The notes under the pieces were generated by a model. The model was not told where the DNA came from. It did not search any database and saw only the letters and a list, made by a program, of their open reading frames with translations. Of a stretch of 23,971 nt of DNA, positions 1 through 12,100 are shown one piece after another (position 1 is the stretch's first letter; every line of letters begins with the position of its first letter). Origin of the DNA: Elysia marginata (lineage: Eukaryota; Mollusca; Gastropoda; Plakobranchidae). The position numbers were made by a program, and so were the translations under genes. The stretch is from assembly GCA_019649035.1 (NCBI GenBank), contig BMAT01010370.1:816286-840256 (forward strand). The letters are read 5' to 3'.

Positions 1-1227
1 TTTTTAGTAACAAAAGTAGGTCAAATTGTGTAATATGATGTGATACAATAATGAAAAACATTTTACATGAAAGCCCAGTAAATTGCCATCAAAACGGTAT
101 ATGACACTTAGGACTCTCAACAGTTGAACTTGCTAAAAGCTGCTACAAACAAAGTAGACTCTTAGATATTCGATTCCTAAAATAGAAGGGAAGGAAGAGA
201 GTTAAACACATGCGACCATAAAATCATTGAAATAATGACTGATGAGAATTTTATCTAAAAGACCTGATGATTTACCATGTAAAACATGTGTTATGAAAAA
301 ACTTTATAAACCTTTTTCTTTCTTTTCTTGGCAATGGGTCTTACTGATCCTCAATCTTCAAAATGCAATAATTTAGAAAAATAAATATATTTTAAAAATT
401 GTCACCACCTTAAAGGGATATTAGAACATTTTCCAAACTGTATATATCACTTACCTCTAAATATTTTGCAACTACTCCATTTAGGCTAAAACTAACCAAA
501 AACATCATAAAACAGACAATAAACAAGGATATTTCCAAGTGTTTTTGTATTTTCTGGGGTTTTTTTCCGGGGCAAAGAATAAAAAAAATGTTAAGAACTT
601 TTTATTGCTTTGAGAGACAAAATGAGCCTCTTAATGTAAACTTTGAAAAACATTTTTACTGCCTACTATACATTAAGCATACCCGAATTATATGAAAGAG
701 ACTTTTTGTGTCATCCTCTCTTGAAGTATTCAGATACCCTGCAAAAATGGAAAACATACAGTGTAATGTCTTTTCAAATCATAGATAAAAAAACCATTTG
801 TGAAAAAAAAAACGTTTTTGGTTTTAAAAAAAAGTTTTTTTAATGGCAAACACGATATATTTTTTATGAGTCAAGCTATTAAACTTAAAATTTAAATTAA
901 AAAATCAGCACCAATTTAAAAACAATCCAACGAGGGTCGGATAACAAAATTGCTTTGTGTAAACACACAATAGGCCTTTTTTGTCCTATAGTTTAGACTG
1001 AAACAACAGATCAGCATCTTCAAAAAACAAACAATCTAATGTAAGAGAGAACCTTTGACAACAATGCTAAAAAACCGTTTGAGTGGCAACCACAATAAAA
1101 CAGACACAAATCAAAATTTTGACATGTTAAGTTAGGAAAATTTGTTTCTAATATGAGTTTAGAAAAATAAAGCTATAGCTTCTCTATACCCAAAGTTAAC
1201 AATTTTGAAACAAAAAAATGGTCTTTT
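1..1227. other. Intronic, AT-rich, no recognisable feature
   Basis: This stretch lies in the PSME4 intron downstream of the last visible exon. It is A/T-rich with homopolymer runs, for example around 800-840 where A and T runs could fold on each other. No minus-strand segment reads like the next PA200 exon, and there is no plus-strand coding signal. Confidence 0.6.
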
Positions 1228-2490
1228 CAAAAGATAATATAATAATAAACCTTTATTGCCCATGGGCATATTGACTTGATTTTCGCAGCAAACACATCTA
1301 TACATACAATTGACATAATGCATTAACCTCACGCGTCCCCCCAAACATGCGTAGGTAGACCATAGATAGGCCTGCAGTTTAACAAAGAAGATGCGAATTG
1401 CTGTGGAGTGATGCTGGCCTATCGCTCGCATCCCAGTGGTTGCCTGGTCCACTTAAAAGTTAGTTTTTCCCGATTTCATAGCGTGTGTTAAGCCGATATG
1501 GCATGCGTTTAGGGTATATTGATTACATAGAAATAAATCCGTCGTAGCGATTTGGCGTTAGTTTAACCGTAGCGTGCATTTAACTGGAGTGCGTTTAACC
1601 GCATGCTACTGTACAAAAGTCATAAAGTCTGACTGCAGAAGGTAGAAAAGATCCGCAGTACTTTTCAAGTCTATACCTACTGCAAAGTGATTTTCCTGAA
1701 GGTCTAGTAAAGTGCATAAAACCAGACAATGGGTGTGTTAACTTTAACAATGATCTTGATTTTTACACATACAGAATATCGACATATAAAAAAAGGAGAC
1801 TCAAGCTTCATACTTGGACAACTTCTTTATAACTTGATTTAGTTTCCTTCATGTTGCTTTGTCAATATTTCCACCCCAACATTTCAAGGCATAACACACT
1901 AAACTTCTTATAGGACAAGCTAAGGAGTATAGGGTCTATACAAAAAGAACTCAGTGTTCTTAGGAAATATAGGCAAGTGTTTAGTTTACTTAATACAGTT
2001 TTAGAATGAGCATTCCAGTCTAGGTTTTTATCAAAAGCTTTTCCTACCTATTTGTATGTTTCTCATGCTTCTACTTGTTCTAATAATTCAATTTTTATGA
2101 ATATAGAGTTAGTTCTTTCTTTCAATCAAATACAACTCTGTTGTCTTGTTAATTTGAAGATGCTGAAATTGGTCATCCAATCATTTTACAAACCATTCAA
2201 GTATTTCTGTAACCTCAGTCTCATATTCTGATATTAAACACTGAGTGGTGGTAACGTCAGTAAAATTTGAGTAGGTGGGGATCCTAGCCCTAAAAATGGA
2301 ACACTCATTGTATAAGCCCATTAGGTGCTCCTGCATTTGTCAAGGTAACTTCATATTTCATAGTTGCAGCTGACTTATCTAGAACATCGCTACCGTTTAC
2401 ATATTTGGGTCTCATAGTCAAAAAGTTGAGGATTTAATCAATCAGATTATTATATAAATTTGTATATTTCAGAGCTTTGGTCGTATGTCC
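1228..2490 (-). pseudogene. Decayed non-LTR retrotransposon (LINE), 3' part of reverse transcriptase plus 3' UTR
   Basis: Reading the minus strand, reverse-transcriptase-like pieces occur in correct order. First is ILNFLTMRPKYVNGSD near 2380-2435. Next is an NAGAP-G motif near 2305. A degenerate catalytic motif FTDVTTTQCLI lies near 2235-2267, where living elements have F-A-D-D. Then comes EILEWF...LQINKTTELYL near 2120-2205, the intact stretch DKNLDWNAHSKTVLSKLN near 1980-2035, and a C-terminal LKCWGGN near 1865-1885. Frames change and stops interrupt it, so it is dead. After the coding part, about 500 bases of UTR-like sequence end in AATAAA (complement of 1252-1257) and a short TTATTATTAT tail near 1230. 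The order resembles the CR1/Rex1-like part of the Jockey superfamily. The clade is an inference, and the upstream limit is uncertain. Confidence 0.75.
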
Positions 2491-2683
2491 TGGTACAGAG
2501 CATCCAATAACTGTTTGAACTTTTGTGAAAAAAAAAAAAGGTGCAAGAAGGAAAACATTAAAAAAATAGGTCTTAAAATTTGCATTTTGGCATATTTTGC
2601 AGTCTTTGATGGTAACATAAAGAGAAAAATTGTTAAAATTTCCAACAATGCTGGAAAAATTACAGGTATGCACTATATTGGAG

Positions 2684-2947
2684 TGAGCAGTGGCGCAATC
2701 GGTAGGGCAGTTGACCGCTATCTGAGAGGTCCCGAGTTCGATCCCCAGTCCGGGCTAAATTTTATTTGCTCCCCTGTGCCCACCCAGCACTTGATGGGTA
2801 GCTAGGTCTCTTAAGACTCGGCGAAAGTAAAGGCGGCAAGGAAAGCAATGGCAAACTACCTCACTATGCCGTGTGCCTAGAAAAACAAGGACCCTGCTCC
2901 TTGTTCCCCTAACCTCGTGTCGAGTATGGGACTACCTTTACCTTTAC
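2684..2947 (+). mobile_element. tRNA-derived SINE
   Basis: The head contains RNA polymerase III promoter boxes: TGGCGCAATCGG (A box, 2691-2702) and GAGTTCGATCC (B box, 2734-2744). They are spaced as in tRNA genes, but the cloverleaf stems have decayed. A body of about 180 bases follows, with the phrase GGCAAGGAAAGCAATGGCAA (2835-2854), which resembles the conserved central domains shared by SINE superfamilies. The element ends in a short repeat ACCTTTACCTTTAC. No clear target duplication was seen. The element family was not identified. Confidence 0.8.
2691..2744 (+). promoter_or_regulatory. Internal RNA polymerase III promoter (A and B boxes) of the SINE
   Basis: The A box at 2691-2702 and the B box at 2734-2744 fit the consensus closely enough to suggest the SINE could once be transcribed by polymerase III. 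Present activity cannot be judged. Confidence 0.65.
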
Positions 2948-3109
2948 GAGAATCTACCTCAAAAATAATCTCAGTGACTTGTGTTCCATTTGTCCTTGTC
3001 TCACATTGACAAAACATTAAACTGTGAAGATCTAGTCAGAACAGTTTTATTTTACTTGAGGCCAGAAAAGAACATTTTTAGATGGCTACAACCGGTGACA
3101 TTTCCTTAC

Positions 3110-3172
3110 TGAGTAAGTGTCCAACAGCATCGTGTACGGATTCTCTCACATTCTTGCCCTTGGCAGTCAGCT
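3110..3172 (-). CDS. PSME4: PSME4 exon 20 of the window (63 nt), last one visible
   Basis: The acceptor GGGAACAG is followed by AG (completing glutamate), then [20 protein letters not shown] plus one base before GTAAGG. It matches the family helix that precedes the solenoid's middle region. The next exon was not found down to position 1, so the following intron is longer than 3.1 kb. Confidence 0.82.
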
Positions 3173-6100
3173 CTGTTCCCAATAAAAGAGAAAAACAAAG
3201 TTCAGTCACAGCCAGCAAGTTCTTAGTCTTCTTTCTCTGTAACACTGAAATACCTTGCTTCAACATTCTTGGTTTTTGTTTGTTTTGAACATATGATCAG
3301 ATTGGAGGAACATGTTAAGTTTTACAAGAAACGCAATCAAAACCGATTAACAAAATGCCACAAATAAAATAATTGGGTACATTTTGCCATTAAAATCTGG
3401 CATTTTAAAAATACATATAATTGTTTTTTATGGAAACTAAAATTTTCAATAAGAAAAAATTGAACTTACCTTTACCATTTAAACGAGCATAACAGCTAAA
3501 CCTGATCAAAGGGACCTGACTGTCCACTCTGAAAAAGAATTTTTTTTAAAGTAAATAAATAAAACCTCTGACAGAGGAAAGAATTATGTTGGATTAAAAA
3601 GGATTTAATTAAACACAAAGAGAAAAAAGAGGAAAGCAACCAAAGAGAGTCATAGCAATAACAAATTATAGACAATAAGGATACTTACAAGTGCACTTTT
3701 TCTCCATCCAATGGTGCTAAGTGAGACCCTGCTCCTGATATAAACTCAATGACCAGATTCAGACGACGAAGCAAGTCCTCTCTAAAAGATAAATAAATAA
3801 AGAGCCATAAACTGCAAGGTAAGGATCAAATACAGTAAAGAATTTAACTTGTTTTACATTGAAAGCACATTATTAATAAAATTGCTAAATGATAAAGCCA
3901 GAATGCAACCTAGATTTAAGAACAAAAATTTTCCAAATATAAAGAATGGAGTTAAATCAAATAATGTAGTAAAAAGAAGAAAAAAAACCTAAGCAGCTGT
4001 ACAGTTACTTTAGCCTTTCCCATATCTTTTTGCTCAACAGGACACTTAAACCAAGTATCCCCAAAAAAACATACTTTTACTTGTTTTTTTTTTATTTGCA
4101 CTCCATCTTTAAATTTGAGCAGAATGAAGCTAGGTTCCTGGAAAAAAAACTGAAAGGTTGAATTGTAAACTATGATTTTGTGCAAATAAAATGCTCATTA
4201 AAACCCATTAAAAGGCTTATCTATTTCTGACCATACTATTCCAAACACAAAAATGTAATGTTGAATAGCAATTTAAGATTTTGTGCCAATAAAAGGTATG
4301 TAAAAAAAACATTAATTGATCAAAGCAAGAACATGCAGACTATCATGATAAAAATCAACAACAATAGATCTGCTTTAAGTGTGTTTGTGCTTCAAGTTTA
4401 GCTTGGGGTGAGAGCTGATGCAATCCATTGGATTATGATGTTGAAATGCTTCAAAGAGTGTATTTAAAAGCAACTAGTATAGTGCAGTAAATAGAGATAC
4501 ATTTTAATTATGACATTATTTTGACTCAGACTGTTTCTCTGGCAACAGTGGTTAACACTATAACATCATCTAGGAGGTTTCTTGCAACAATAGTGTAGAG
4601 AGCAAGCATTTTAAATGGTTTAAAAAAAAACCACATAAGAAATCAATACTGAGACACTTCATTTGAATATGTTTGTTCACTAAATTTTCACTAATTTTAA
4701 TCTTAAAACGCATAAAATCTTTTTAGCCTGTCTTTTCCCTTTATCAGGCTGAGAAGTCATTTCGTAAAGATTGGACTTACTTGGAGACTTCATTGTTTGC
4801 TGAGATATTGTGGAAGAACTCCAGCTCAGGGACCAGAAGACAGTCAAGCAGCTCCTGGGCATAGCTTACTTCTTCCTGGGATGGTAGGTGCCACTGAACA
4901 TTCAAGTCTTCAATATCTCCAGGAGTGCCCCAGTCCTTTAGAAATGAAAACAAAAAAAAAAGAAATATTTTTAAGATGATTAATCAAAGAACACAGATAT
5001 TTACTCATATAGAACTTGCCAAATTTTAAAACAATTATTCCCTGGAAAATATAGAACCTTTCTTTAATTTTTTTTTTGTTTGCTGCTGTTTTTAAAAATC
5101 AAATGACAATACAGAGCTGTGATGTAGATTAAAAAGAGTTTTTTTTTAAAGATAGAACAAGCTCTTTTGAATGACTTTGGAAATTGGCTAAATTAGAAGT
5201 CTTGATTATGCCAGACATATCCTGACTTCGTAATAACTATGTATGTAATTATAGTCAACTCAAAATGTGATGGTTCAGCTTGACACATCCAAGATAACTT
5301 CATTACCTACAGCCATTAATGCAGCTCATAACAGGTTTCAATGCAATTTTTGGAATGACAGTTTTCTTTCCTTCAAGTGTTTATCATTAGGATCACAATG
5401 AAAATAATTAAGTTCTAAACCCCTAATTTTTCATTGTCAAAAAGTAATAGATTTAAAACAAATGAATACTGTTCCAACAAAAAGGAATCTACTTGCAGAG
5501 TTTTGACATTTAGAAATACATGTATAGTTTGAGAGCTTTTTAAAAACCTTTTAGAGCAAATAAAAAACCTTTCAATATTTTGTTTATGTCTTGAGTTATT
5601 GCTTTTTGGCTATTAGGTATTAGTAAAAATACATTCTTTAAAAAAAAGCAAAAACACATTTAAAGATTTTTATGTAATTATTCTAAAGGATTCAAAGAAG
5701 TCTTATTTCCAGTGATTGTTTCAATAATTTAGTAGTTAAACACAATGAAAAACATTTTTAAAAATTTAAGATTTTACTAAGAAAAGTCTTGGTAAAATTA
5801 AGACAATTTGATAAAAAATGTCAATTGCCTCAGAATATCAGAGTAAGTTAACTCATTTTGTGGGAGAGCTACATAATTCTGAATTGAGTTATGCTTTTTT
5901 ATGTTTTTACTTTAAAAAAAAAACAAAAAAAAACAGGCTTTGAAATCTTTTTTAACACTTAAGTGACCGGAGACGTATATATGCGACTCAATTTCCAATG
6001 CAGAAAGCATGGGAGACCTATATATTTGTTACAGTTTCTTATGCGGATGGGACCGGAGGCGTAAATATATGTATGTAAAGCCCATTTGTTTTTCCGATCC

Positions 6101-9100
6101 ACGTTTGATTAAAATCCAGTCCAAGTAAAAGAATTTCCGTTGTCATGAACTTAAAAGTTTTGTTTTCAACATGTAATATGTTTATGGCGTAAAATTCGAT
6201 AAAAATTGCTGAAAAAATGCAATTTAGACCTAGATCTAGAAATTGAGCAAATGCAGGTGGTCTTAGTGTTATAATTCTCCCAAGTTCTGGGTATTTTTCT
6301 ATCTTGGATTACTTTATGGAGTGTTTTCAAGTGGATTTCAGCCCTTTATGAGGTTAGTTTCACATCGAATATTGATTTTTTTTTATGTTTTTGTCCTTTT
6401 AATTGTTGGTTATGGGGCCGTGTTGGTCACAGATGTACATGATAGTTTATGTTTACACAAGAACAGCCAAATTCAGTCCAAATCACAAAAATTCACAAAA
6501 TTTACGGACAAAAGTCATTGCTAGGAAGCATTATTCATCGTAGTACATTTCTAATGCCATTGCATAGTCTTTTAAACTTTTGAGAACAATAAAACCAGTG
6601 TTTTGCTAACATCTACAGGTTAAGGAAAATTTTAGCTACAGCTCTGGACCTAGGGGGAAGAATTTAACTAGTTCCGGTCCTGGAGGAGAGGATATAGCTG
6701 TAGCTCTGGTCACTTAGGTGTTAAGTTCTTTTTTTTTTTAAAGAGGAAGAAAATGGCTACAACACTTATCTTACCCTATAACTAATGATCATCCATTTAA
6801 TAGAAATCATATATTTTATTACTTGTCAAATATATGTTTCTCTTTGATTTACCCTAATAGGAAGATACTCTGTAAAAGGCTGGTCAAAGTCTTGTTCCAC
6901 GCTGCGGAATTCAAGCGGGTAAATTTGAGTGAGAGCTCTCAACAGAAACCTCAGGAGTTGCCCCGCCATTTCATACGCTTGCACGCACTTGAGTTTTAAG
7001 CAGGATTGCACAACTTCCAGCAACTCTGATTTGTAGACCAGTAGTTGGGTGCCATCACAGCGCATAATCTGTTAAAACGAACAAGGGGAGAATAGCTTAA
7101 TTAGCAAGGCTTCAAAGCCTTTAAAGTTTACAGAGGTAAAGTAGCTATACCAAAACCATATGTATTGCAACCAGCCAAAATGAGTCCAAGTTAGTAAGAT
7201 ATTAATATGACAGAAAAGCTTATTGTTTCTACTAAAAACCCAAGTATAAAAAAACAGGTAAGCTCTATATCATGCTCCTGTGTGTAGTAACAGCCGTTTG
7301 ATGTTGGCAGGGTGTGAAAACTACTAGTGTCAGTATCTTTAGAAAAAAAATTGATCTGTGAACAACTCCTAAAATTTGAAAGCCTTTATTACAAAACAAG
7401 GCCTTGCGACTAAAAGACTCCTTTGCATAAAATATAAGGCATATATGACTGTGTCAAGCTTGGGTATTTTTAGATCCAAACAACAACATTAAAACTGTTA
7501 ATGACAACATCCCAGCAGGAATACAGCTCTGGTCAGCATGAAGTTTTTGTAGTTCAAAAATTACATTTTTCTCCACCTTTATTGTGACAGAGGACAGCAA
7601 TTGGCTGCATGCCCTTCAAGGCACTACACCAAAACACTGCTATTGAAACATCTGGTACTGAGACATTTTTACGACAATTCAATATATGGAGAGCAAAAGT
7701 ATATATATATATACACAGTTTAAAGATGTATTGTTTAAAAATCAGACTTAAAAAACAGCAAAGGAAAGATCATGTAATCCATTCTCAGCACAAACCTACT
7801 AAAAAAGAAAAAATACTGAACAGCATTTCAGAAGTATATTTGTCACCTGAGAGAGAATGAGGAGATTCCACATAAAGGCATTGTCAAGATGCTCTTCTTC
7901 ATAGGCTCCAGGATCTTGTATAATAAAAAAAAAATGAAAATGAGATTTAAAATGATCAAGGGAATTCACTCTTTAAGCACAAAAAACTCCAATTTTTTTA
8001 TCAATATGAAAAGAGGCTTCTGATACACATGCTTGTGTATCTTTAAGTACTTAAACTGTTTATATCTACAAAATACACATCAAGCCAGCAAAACTCAAAT
8101 TATTAGAACCAGAAGGATGCATCCATCTATAATCATTTTAAAACCACAAAATTTTGGAGTATAAATTCACTTTTAGCCTAATGATAAACCATAAATTCAA
8201 ACTTTAAAAAAATTGATGTTGGAAAGTAAAACAGGTCCAAAAGCTTTAAAAAATTACTTACGATCTTGAAAAAAAACCTGAATGCTTGAGCAAAGCTGAG
8301 GTATGAACATCTTCAATGCAACATCTGGTTTTATCTGTGTATAAAAACACAATGAAGGAAAGCATTTTTGCCCAGTTAAATATACTTTTGATAAAACAAA
8401 ACTCTAATTTAGGTTTAATTAAAAACAAGGAATATTTCTCCCTTTCCTCTCTTCAGCATCATAGCATTTGCTTTTTTTTTTTCTCAGGCCATTGAAGTTA
8501 GTTGAGTCTTTTTGTTACTTCAGTCATGTTAAAGAAAAAAATGTGTAGAGTTCTCACAAAATGAATCTACTTATGAATGAATTGAAAGGCTAGAATTTGA
8601 ACTTTATTATGGTGGTGACATTTTATTTTGATAACTTGGCAATGCCCTGAGCTATCGCTTTAAGAAAATTGAGAATTAATGAAACTTATCTATAGTAAAA
8701 TCAAGGAAAATAGAGAGTAATTTTTTAAATACAAAGGATTATAAAAGTATCTAGCCACTCTTCTAGTCACATCTTTCATTTCCAGCCATTTTCAGAATAA
8801 TTTCATTGGTGTTTATGACAAAATACATCATACACAACCAATAACTCAATGCTAAGAAAAATTTAGTCCTATGTTACCCTTATGATAGAAAGTATATTTC
8901 CTCAAATTGACCATCATTGCAATTCAGCCTATTTTGTGGAAAATGGGATTTTAAACAAAGGATCATATAGAAAAATTTAGTTTAAACGAAAGACGAAGTG
9001 AAATATATGTAAAGAATACAATTAAATTTATATAAATTATATAAAAATCCAAACATAAAGATCTATTTTTGACAGAGTCTATTTTATAGTTATAAACTTC

Positions 9101-12100
9101 AAAGCAAACAGAATTTGTTGTTAAATTGTTAATGATACTGCGCTGCAACAAATAGATACAGATGTTAGCAGCAACTTGAAAAAAAAAAAGGAAAACCCAC
9201 CCTGATTGCAGATCTGCAAAAGTTTGCAGCCAGTTTACCACTGACTTTAACTTCAAAAACACTGGAGGTGATGAAGCAGTGAATCTTCTTCAAAGCACTC
9301 TGCAAAAAATATTGCAAAACCATGACGCAACACAATATTTTTGCAAATCTTTGCTTCCCTGAGAACTATGCTTATGATGACCCTATGAAAAGAACAGATT
9401 TATCTGGCAATTGAGAGAGGAACTAAATGGCATATGCTTAAAAACCAGGGGAAAGGATACTTTTACACCTAATACCATTGAAGATCATCCAAAAAATAAT
9501 AAATTCGTTTAATTTCTCCAAAACTATTTGTATGAAAAAAAAATTCAAGTCTTTAGTGATATTTGGCAGATTAAATGCAGTGCACCCTAAGGAGTTATTT
9601 CCCTGCCTAAAGCTATAGTTTTCTAACCTGTACAGGTTATTGCTTATATACAGATATAATTGTGCTTAAGATGATTAAAAAAAATTATTTTTGAATGTAA
9701 AATAAGCCCTGGCAAACAGAGAGTAATGATATATGAAATTCTAATGCATTTTAAATCCTTTTTTTTTATATAAATGCCCTCCCTCCTCCTGTTTTTCATT
9801 TCAGTTTAATGCTACAAACCAAGTAGATGGGGGTAGAGCATTGCTGCAGCATAGCTGAAACAGTTGACCCAATCCCAACTTCCAGGACTGTGTGCTCCAA
9901 AAGCTGTCTTTCTACTACAGATAAGGATGTTTCCTGGCTGTTGCTCTCTATCAGATTGAAGATCCTATACAATAATATAGAGCATAGAGATAGAAATTTA
10001 ATACATGCTGAAGATTACAAAGCTATTCACAACTATCTTGATATTTTTGTGACATTCTGAAGGCCTCTCACAATGGAAAGCAGATTATTACCCTTCAAAT
10101 TTCTTTACATAAAAAAGTTATGTTGATAGTCCTTCAACCAGTTTTAAGATTTTAAGATCCAATTACAATTGGGATGCAAAAAAAACTATTTTTTTATCCG
10201 TGCAGTTATAAACCTTGCAGGAGATTTACTACTTCTGAGTACAAACCATTTGGTGTCATTTTTTATCCATCATAGTTGTTACTGTGGCATGCAACCAGAT
10301 CAATTTTATTATGCACAAAAATAGTTAGCTAAGTGTTATCAAGTATCTCTAAAGTGTTCATCATATTAAAAAAGCAACTGAATTTTTTAAAATAAATTTT
10401 CTTTTTAAGGGGGAGCAGGGAGGAAGGTCGTACAAAGTTTAGGTTCTCCATACCTATCAAGGAATGCCAAAACAAAATCTTCAAACTGTGCTGTTGCAGA
10501 GCAAAGTTCTCGCTCGTGCTGAAATACAATTGAAATTTTTAATCATAAGACTGAAAGTAGGCAGATATATGAGGAACAGTAATTTTTCTTTTGAGCCAGA
10601 AGCTAGAATATTTTAAGTGTTTTAATAAATAAAAAAAATACTATTATATCCGTCGATACATATATCATTATATAGTTAAAGGTTTCTATGTTGGTACCAA
10701 CAACAAATGATAACAGCAAATTTTAAAATAAGAGAATTAAAAAGGCTTTTTCCCCCTAAGATTGAGAGAAGTCCAGTATTGTTAAAATTATGTTATTTTT
10801 TAGGACTGTGCTCTTTATTTCACTTTAATTTTGAAGTGTAACAACAAAAACAAATATGTCTCATCACAAGTGTGAATGAGTCGGGAGTCTGAAATTCTTA
10901 TTTCAGAAAGCGCCTTTTAAAAGCCTTCGTTTCCTTCTCATTCTCTGTATTTAAAATAAACAAAAGTTTTAATTTCTTTCTGCATAATAATCTAATAATT
11001 TCATGAAATTTTTTTGGTAAAAATCTCAGAAAAAAATGTTCTTTTTAAATAAGCAATGTCTTAGAATGTGAAATACATGACATTAGAAGAATTCACCATG
11101 TTGCAAGACATATAAATGAAATAAGGCAGAAGTTTCATTTTGTCAGACATTGCTCTTCACTTACTTCAGTCAAATCTGTCAAAACATGAATAGCTTCAGA
11201 GGAGTCAACAATAGGTATAAGAGTCACAAATGTGGAAATCATTTGAAGGGTTACCTGTATAAATAAAGAGAAGAGTGAGTTTTTATTCCATTTTTTAAGT
11301 TATCTCTTTAAACTCATCTTAGGGCAAGTAGTGATCAAAGTAATTAATAAAAAAAATCTTGAGCAAAGGGCAGCTCCACAACCTTGATTGAGCAGCGACT
11401 TTCATTCACCGGGAATGCACAATTTTCTTTGGCGTACAAGAATCAGCATTTCAATCAATTTTACTGAATATAATACTACAAAACATAGAAATTTTACTGG
11501 AAATATTGTATAAAAGTAACAGGACTGGAGAGCAGCAAAAACTAGATAGTGATCAAACTGCTCAAACGCAGTGGTATTGTAACTGGGCAGGGTCAGGGTA
11601 TTATGCAAAACATTACGCCATGCTTAGTACTGGCAAATCAACAGGCTTGCCCAAGGCGTGAGATCTGCTTTGGGGTCAACTTGACTGCACAAGGGCTAAC
11701 CAAGCCTTGCACTATGGGTGAGAGGTCAAGACCTTTTACTGAGCTTTACTACGAGACCCCCTAAACTTGGTCACAGCTAACACGTAATCCTAGTTGTATA
11801 TTAAGGGGGACCTCAGTGTAAGCCTGTAATATACAGTACCAGCTGACAGTTACTGTAAAGTGGGCGAAGTTGTAACACACATTTTGATACCAAATAAAGT
11901 AGGCTAAAAAGAAAAGTACAGGTGCTTTCATGTGGTGATTTAGCCTAAATTTTCCTGCATTTAGAGCAAAGTTTATCTCCTCAGAATTAGGTGTTTCACA
12001 AAAGCCTCATTTTCAGAGGGAAAACATTTCATTACACTACATCAGTTCCATTTTTGATATTTGAAAAAGATGATCTTGAAAAAGCAACAAAAAAACCCAA

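Noticed and set aside
1159-1452. Minus-strand frame of 97 codons
   Set aside because: It covers the LINE 3' UTR and its AATAAA tail, downstream of the polymerase stop. No known protein pattern.
2684-2758. Functional tRNA gene
   Set aside because: The A and B boxes are present but acceptor and anticodon stems do not pair, and the sequence continues into a SINE body.
2485-2805. Plus-strand frame of 106 codons
   Set aside because: It runs through LINE remnant and SINE sequence, including the tRNA-like head. No protein family resemblance.
3082-3288. Plus-strand frame of 68 codons
   Set aside because: It is antisense to PSME4 exon 20 and its flanking intron.
4797-4979. Plus-strand frame of 60 codons
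   Set aside because: It is antisense to PSME4 exon 17.
6321-6524. Plus-strand frame inside the piggyBac-like element as a remnant transposase
   Set aside because: Too short, hydrophobic at the start, and without the acidic catalytic residues or the cysteine-rich end of piggyBac transposases.
11390-11860. Possible MITE or SINE in a less AT-rich segment
   Set aside because: I could not find inverted ends, target duplications or pol III boxes, so no element is called.
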